From Tisiphia sp964030975 (GTDB lineage: Bacteria; Pseudomonadota; Alphaproteobacteria; Rickettsiales; Rickettsiaceae), in the NCBI RefSeq assembly GCF_964030975.1, contig NZ_CAXIQH010000001.1:1-64000 (forward strand): a DNA stretch of 64,000 nt, written 5' to 3'. How positions within the stretch are numbered: position 1 is the stretch's first letter; each line of letters begins with the position of its first letter. The position numbers and the translations under genes are program-made. A model generated the notes under the pieces. The model made no database searches. It was not told the DNA's origin and worked only from the letters and a program-made list of their open reading frames with translations. Below are positions 61,451 through 64,000 of the stretch, piece after piece.

Positions 61451-61484
61451 TACTTCAAAAGTTATTTAGACAACTTTTGAAGTA
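61451..61484. terminator. 13-bp perfect hairpin between convergent genes
   Basis: TACTTCAAAAGTT pairs with AACTTTTGAAGTA around an eight-base loop. It sits between the stops of the copper chaperone (+) and truA (-). The stem is A+T-rich and a long U tract is lacking, so termination in both directions is likely but weak. Confidence 0.5.
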
Positions 61485-61492
61485 GTGATAAG

Positions 61493-62353
61493 TTAATAGT
61501 CGATTCTAAGAAAATACAGCCCGCATGCTGGAGCCTTTGCTCCTGCTGCTTCTCTTTTCTTAGCATCCAGAACTTTTTGGATATCATCTTCCTGCCATAT
61601 ATTACGTCCAACTAATACTAAACTACCAACAATATTTCGAACCATATTATGTAAAAAAGATCGAGCAGAAAAATATATTTTTATTTCTTCATTTTTTTGG
61701 GTAATAGTTAATTCAGATAAGGTTTTTATAGGTGACTTTGCTTGGCAGAACTTACCTCTAAATGAACTAAAATCATGATGTCCTATAAGGTAGGAAGCTC
61801 CGCGTCTCATTGCTTCAACATCAAGAGGGTATTTTATCCACCAAGCACGATTTAAATCTATTATAACTTGGCTAGGTCTATTGATAATTTTATAGACATA
61901 ATGACGTTCTAAAGCAGAAAATCTTGCATGAAAATTCCTGTCTACTAGCACACAATCAACTACTGCTATATTATGATATCTGACAAAATAGTTGATAGCC
62001 TGCATAACTTTATAAGGGTGCATATATTTCATTAAATCGAAATGTGCTACTTGCCCTAAAGCATGCACCCCTGCATCAGTCCTACCGGCTCCGTGTACTG
62101 CTACTATTTCACCAGTAAATTTATAGATACCATCTTCCAGTATTTGTTGAATAGATAAAGCATCACTCTGCTTCTGCCAACCAACAAAAGCAGTTCCTAA
62201 ATATTCAATAGTAATTTTATATCTATAAAAATCTAAATTCTTAGTGGTCTGCAAAATTGATGGGTTATCATTATCGCTCTCATGATCTTTAATATCATTA
62301 CCGTGTAGATGAGAATCTAAACCAAAACATAGCCTCATAAAAAATCTCTTCAC
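61493..62353 (-). CDS. truA: tRNA pseudouridine synthase A, with a repeat-derived N-terminus
   Basis: Makes pseudouridine at positions 38-40 of tRNAs. The conserved enzyme starts at about residue 43 (YRYKITIEYLGTAFVGWQKQ). The catalytic Asp is in GAGRTDAGVHALGQ, then HARFSALERHYVY, and FLHNMVRNIVGSLVLVGRN near the end. The first 40 residues include GLDSHLHGNDIK, a decayed translation of the GC palindrome (LDSRLRGND in intact copies). Start codons: ATG 62353, or a TTG at ILQTTKN closer to the domain. Total 286 residues. Confidence 0.95.
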   Translation of the reverse strand: MKRFFMRLCFGLDSHLHGNDIKDHESDNDNPSILQTTKNLDFYRYKITIEYLGTAFVGWQKQSDALSIQQILEDGIYKFTGEIVAVHGAGRTDAGVHALGQVAHFDLMKYMHPYKVMQAINYFVRYHNIAVVDCVLVDRNFHARFSALERHYVYKIINRPSQVIIDLNRAWWIKYPLDVEAMRRGASYLIGHHDFSSFRGKFCQAKSPIKTLSELTITQKNEEIKIYFSARSFLHNMVRNIVGSLVLVGRNIWQEDDIQKVLDAKKREAAGAKAPACGLYFLRIDY

Positions 62354-62380
62354 TCGTTATTTCCAACAGTCTCCTAGGGT

Positions 62381-62531
62381 CTGTAAAGGTTTCTAATTGA
62401 TCTATATTTTGGCTCTTTTTTTCTACGAATAAACATGATTTTCTTGAAATAGGTACACTATTCCTTCAAAAATCCTATGTATTCTCACTAAGAAATAGCT
62501 CAAAATATAGATCAATTAGAAACCTTTACAG
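62381..62531. repeat. 151-bp palindrome with CTGTAAAGGTTTCTAATTGA ends
   Basis: About 31 bases at each end are complementary. The interior is A+T-rich with inner inverted stretches (TTCTTGAAATAGG). A degraded relative is at about 62925-63000. It has no similarity to REP-A or REP-B and abuts the IS110 derivative, in whose leader it may have landed. Confidence 0.8.
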
Positions 62532-62532
62532 T

Positions 62533-62860
62533 AATTATAAGAGGGTGACTTGATAGGGTCTTGATTGAAATAGTCGTGTACAGAATAAGTACCCTCTTAC
62601 AAGGTTTGCCTTGAACAAATTGCAGAAGGGGCTGGAAGCAGCATCCTTGCACAATAAGATGAAGGAGATTATATCATGAGTAAAATAATAGGTCTAGATG
62701 TAAGTAAAAAATGGTTTTCAATATTTAAAAGATTTATATGATAGACTTGTTAATAATTTTAAACTAAAAAGGTTGCTATAGTTGCATGTATGCGTAAACT
62801 ACTTGAAATGTGCCATAAACTTATTCAACAAACACGTTGTTTTGTTATTTAGATAAAAGA
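62533..62860 (+). mobile_element. IS110 internal-deletion derivative
   Basis: Keeps the leader (62533-62675), the first 13 codons (MSKIIGLDVSKKW) and the last 45 or so codons, now out of frame. The join is at AAAAATGGTT, a 10-base sequence found at both breakpoints in the longer copy (19581-19590 and 20480-20489), so it arose by short-homology deletion of about 760 bases. It also has a one-base loss (TTTTAAACTAAAAAGG). Confidence 0.9.
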
Positions 62861-63009
62861 TAGTTGCTGTCGAAAATAACTAAAGCAGTTCTATATTGGA
62901 CTCTTTTGGGCTGCTGATAAACAGGATTTTTTTGAAATAGGATTAACTATTTCCGGCAAAAATCTTATTAATTTTCGCTTAAAAATACTCAAAATTTGTA
63001 ACAGGGTAA

Positions 63010-63310
63010 AAAATAGATTTTTTTGTAGGTCAAATTTCAGGATTATTGTCTGAGAAATTACATCTGAATTACATCTGAATTTTTTAGTAAGAGTAGAAAA
63101 CCCTGAAAACTTAGAGATATATGGTGGGCGATGACAGACTCGAACTGCCGACCCTCTCGGTGTAAACGAAAATGCCTGCGGTTCAAAACCACTATCGCCC
63201 ACCATTTCTTATCAGCCTTCCAGGCTTTTCTGACTCTTACTAAAAATTTCATATGTACACCATATGTAATTTCTCAGACAAAATTCCTGAAATTTAACCT
63301 ACAAAATAGT
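63010..63310. repeat. imperfect inverted repeat centred on a tRNA-like sequence
   Basis: 63013-63132 and the complement of 63194-63310 align with shared blocks TTTTGTAGGT, AAATTTCAGGA, TTGTCTGAGAAATTACAT, TTTTTAGTAAGAGT and ATGGTGGGCGAT. Each arm runs outward from a tRNA 3' end (ATCGCCCACCA). About 450 bases to either side hold no gene. Confidence 0.85.
63122..63200 (-). tRNA. tRNA-Val(TAC)-like, D-arm half abnormal; probable pseudogene
   Basis: Minus strand: the acceptor GGGCGAT/ATCGCCC and encoded ACCA, T-arm GGCAGTTCGAGTCTGTC, and anticodon stem-loop TTTCGTTTACACCGAGA with anticodon TAC are all those of tRNA-Val. Between acceptor and anticodon, the normal TAGCTCAG...GAGC D-arm is replaced by AGTGGTTTTGAACCGCAGGC. 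That is the complement of a decayed second tRNA 3' end. GTGG/CCGC can pair, but spacing to the anticodon arm is wrong by about five bases. Probably non-functional. Confidence 0.6.
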
Positions 63311-63445
63311 CTGCTTTTAAGCTCTAACCCAAAATATCAAAATTATCAGGTTAGATTTGATCTAATAATTATTAAACCTTACGGTATACCAATTATTATC
63401 GAGAATGCTTGGTAACATTGTCCTAAAACTTTGGATGCTTTCGGG

Positions 63446-64000
63446 TTATGATTTTTGTCTCCTGGCTATATATATTCCACTTGAGGTTATTATTAATGCT
63501 CCAACAATTGAAAAAATATCTGGTATTTCTTGCCAAATAACTATACTTAAAATTAAAGAAAATAAAACACTGCTATAAGCTAAAATACTCATTTCAGTAG
63601 CTAAACCAATTGCTAATCCTTTATTTAATAATATTTGGTGTAAAAGCATCAACAGAGCATTGATTAATAGCAAAACCCAATCCTTTAAAGATACTTGTGT
63701 TATAGCAAGATTCATTAAAAACGGTAACATACCAAGAGAAGCTACCCCAAAATAATATACTAACACTCTATCTGAATTTTCTGTTTTTAGTAAATTTTTT
63801 ATTGATATGAGAGTTAGTGCCATAAATATTCCACTAAACAATCCAAGAATTGCTCCCAAATTTGTAATTTCTCTCGACGGTTTTAATATTAATAAGCACC
63901 CGATAAAGCCAATTATTGCTAGAAAAAATAGTTCTCTGTTGATAGATTTATCAATAAAAATGCTAGTTATTAGTAATACCCAAAATGGAGAAAAACTTGT
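63446..64000 (-). CDS. EamA/DMT-superfamily transporter, C-terminal part (runs off the window)
   Basis: The frame is open to the window edge: SFSPFWVLLITSIFIDKSIN, then FLAIIGFIGCLLILKPS and further membrane helices to SSGIYIARRQKS. The second EamA repeat is complete (GLFSGIFMALTLISIKNLL to the end). The TTG-encoded Met near 63859 is internal, not a start. Likely a metabolite exporter/importer of the drug/metabolite family; Rickettsiales use several such carriers for host metabolites. Confidence 0.85.
   Translation of the reverse strand, partial: TSFSPFWVLLITSIFIDKSINRELFFLAIIGFIGCLLILKPSREITNLGAILGLFSGIFMALTLISIKNLLKTENSDRVLVYYFGVASLGMLPFLMNLAITQVSLKDWVLLLINALLMLLHQILLNKGLAIGLATEMSILAYSSVLFSLILSIVIWQEIPDIFSIVGALIITSSGIYIARRQKS

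Noticed and set aside
63126..63205. A plus-strand tRNA-Tyr (anticodon GTA)
   Set aside because: GTA is only the mirror of the Val anticodon TAC; the plus strand lacks valid T- and D-arms for a tRNA.
63131..63415. ORFs covering the tRNA-like region on both strands
   Set aside because: They overlap the inverted repeat and tRNA sequence and read like the usual antisense-of-tRNA peptides.

Overview
The window is a low-G+C, repeat-riddled segment of an alphaproteobacterial obligate intracellular bacterium. I place it in Rickettsiaceae, most probably a Rickettsia or a very close relative. The reasons are in-frame palindromic elements inside nuoJ and uvrC whose translation matches the Rickettsia palindromic element RPE1, a small ORF that looks like the Rickettsia-restricted DUF2671 family, gene neighbourhoods such as lpxD-fabZ-lpxA-lpxI and gltX-topA-dprA, and a very large load of palindromic repeats. 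No species is claimed.

Layout. 0-8 kb is a transposon graveyard (IS66, IS701, ISAs1 remnants; intact IS256 and IS5 copies nested in older elements) holding lnt and fabI. 8-13 kb carries a proline-rich candidate effector and pheST. 13.9-16.9 kb is a folate operon, folB-folKP-folA and a CofE-like folC2, in the gene order known from Chlamydia trachomatis. 17-22 kb has nuoF between inverted repeats, a broken IS110 element and a second IS256. 22-32 kb holds uvrC, a sodium/solute symporter, tsaE, rmuC, licD, manC, a NUDIX-aminoglycoside-phosphotransferase fusion and an RNHCP protein. 32-40 kb is nuoGHIJKL, interrupted by an Rpn-type nuclease gene between nuoH and nuoI. 40-44 kb has a Phd/PIN toxin-antitoxin pair and cydAB with an unlisted small membrane ORF after cydB. 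44.6-50.2 kb is lpxD-fabZ-lpxA-lpxI-coaE-dnaQ and sodB. 50.2-51.8 kb is another repeat and IS graveyard. 51.8-64 kb has gltX, topA, dprA, a peroxiredoxin, an ABC exporter, DUF2671, a PCuAC copper chaperone, truA, an IS110 deletion derivative, a palindromic tRNA-Val-like locus and the 5'-truncated (by the window edge) end of an EamA transporter.

Functionally the core genes support aerobic respiration (complex I, cytochrome bd), lipid A and lipoprotein maturation, translation and DNA repair. The accessory genes of most interest are the folate operon, the NUDIX-APH fusion, the polyproline protein and the TA pair.

The dominant non-coding signal is repetitive DNA. Fifteen copies of one 140-bp palindromic element (REP-A here) insert at TA, shown by several empty-site comparisons. 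A second family (REP-B here) shares a GTCATTGCGAG...CTCGCAATGAC core but carries at least five different kinds of end. These elements end genes (lnt, cydA, nuoH), start genes (truA), split operons (cydAB, nuoKL) and mark deletions in older insertion sequences.
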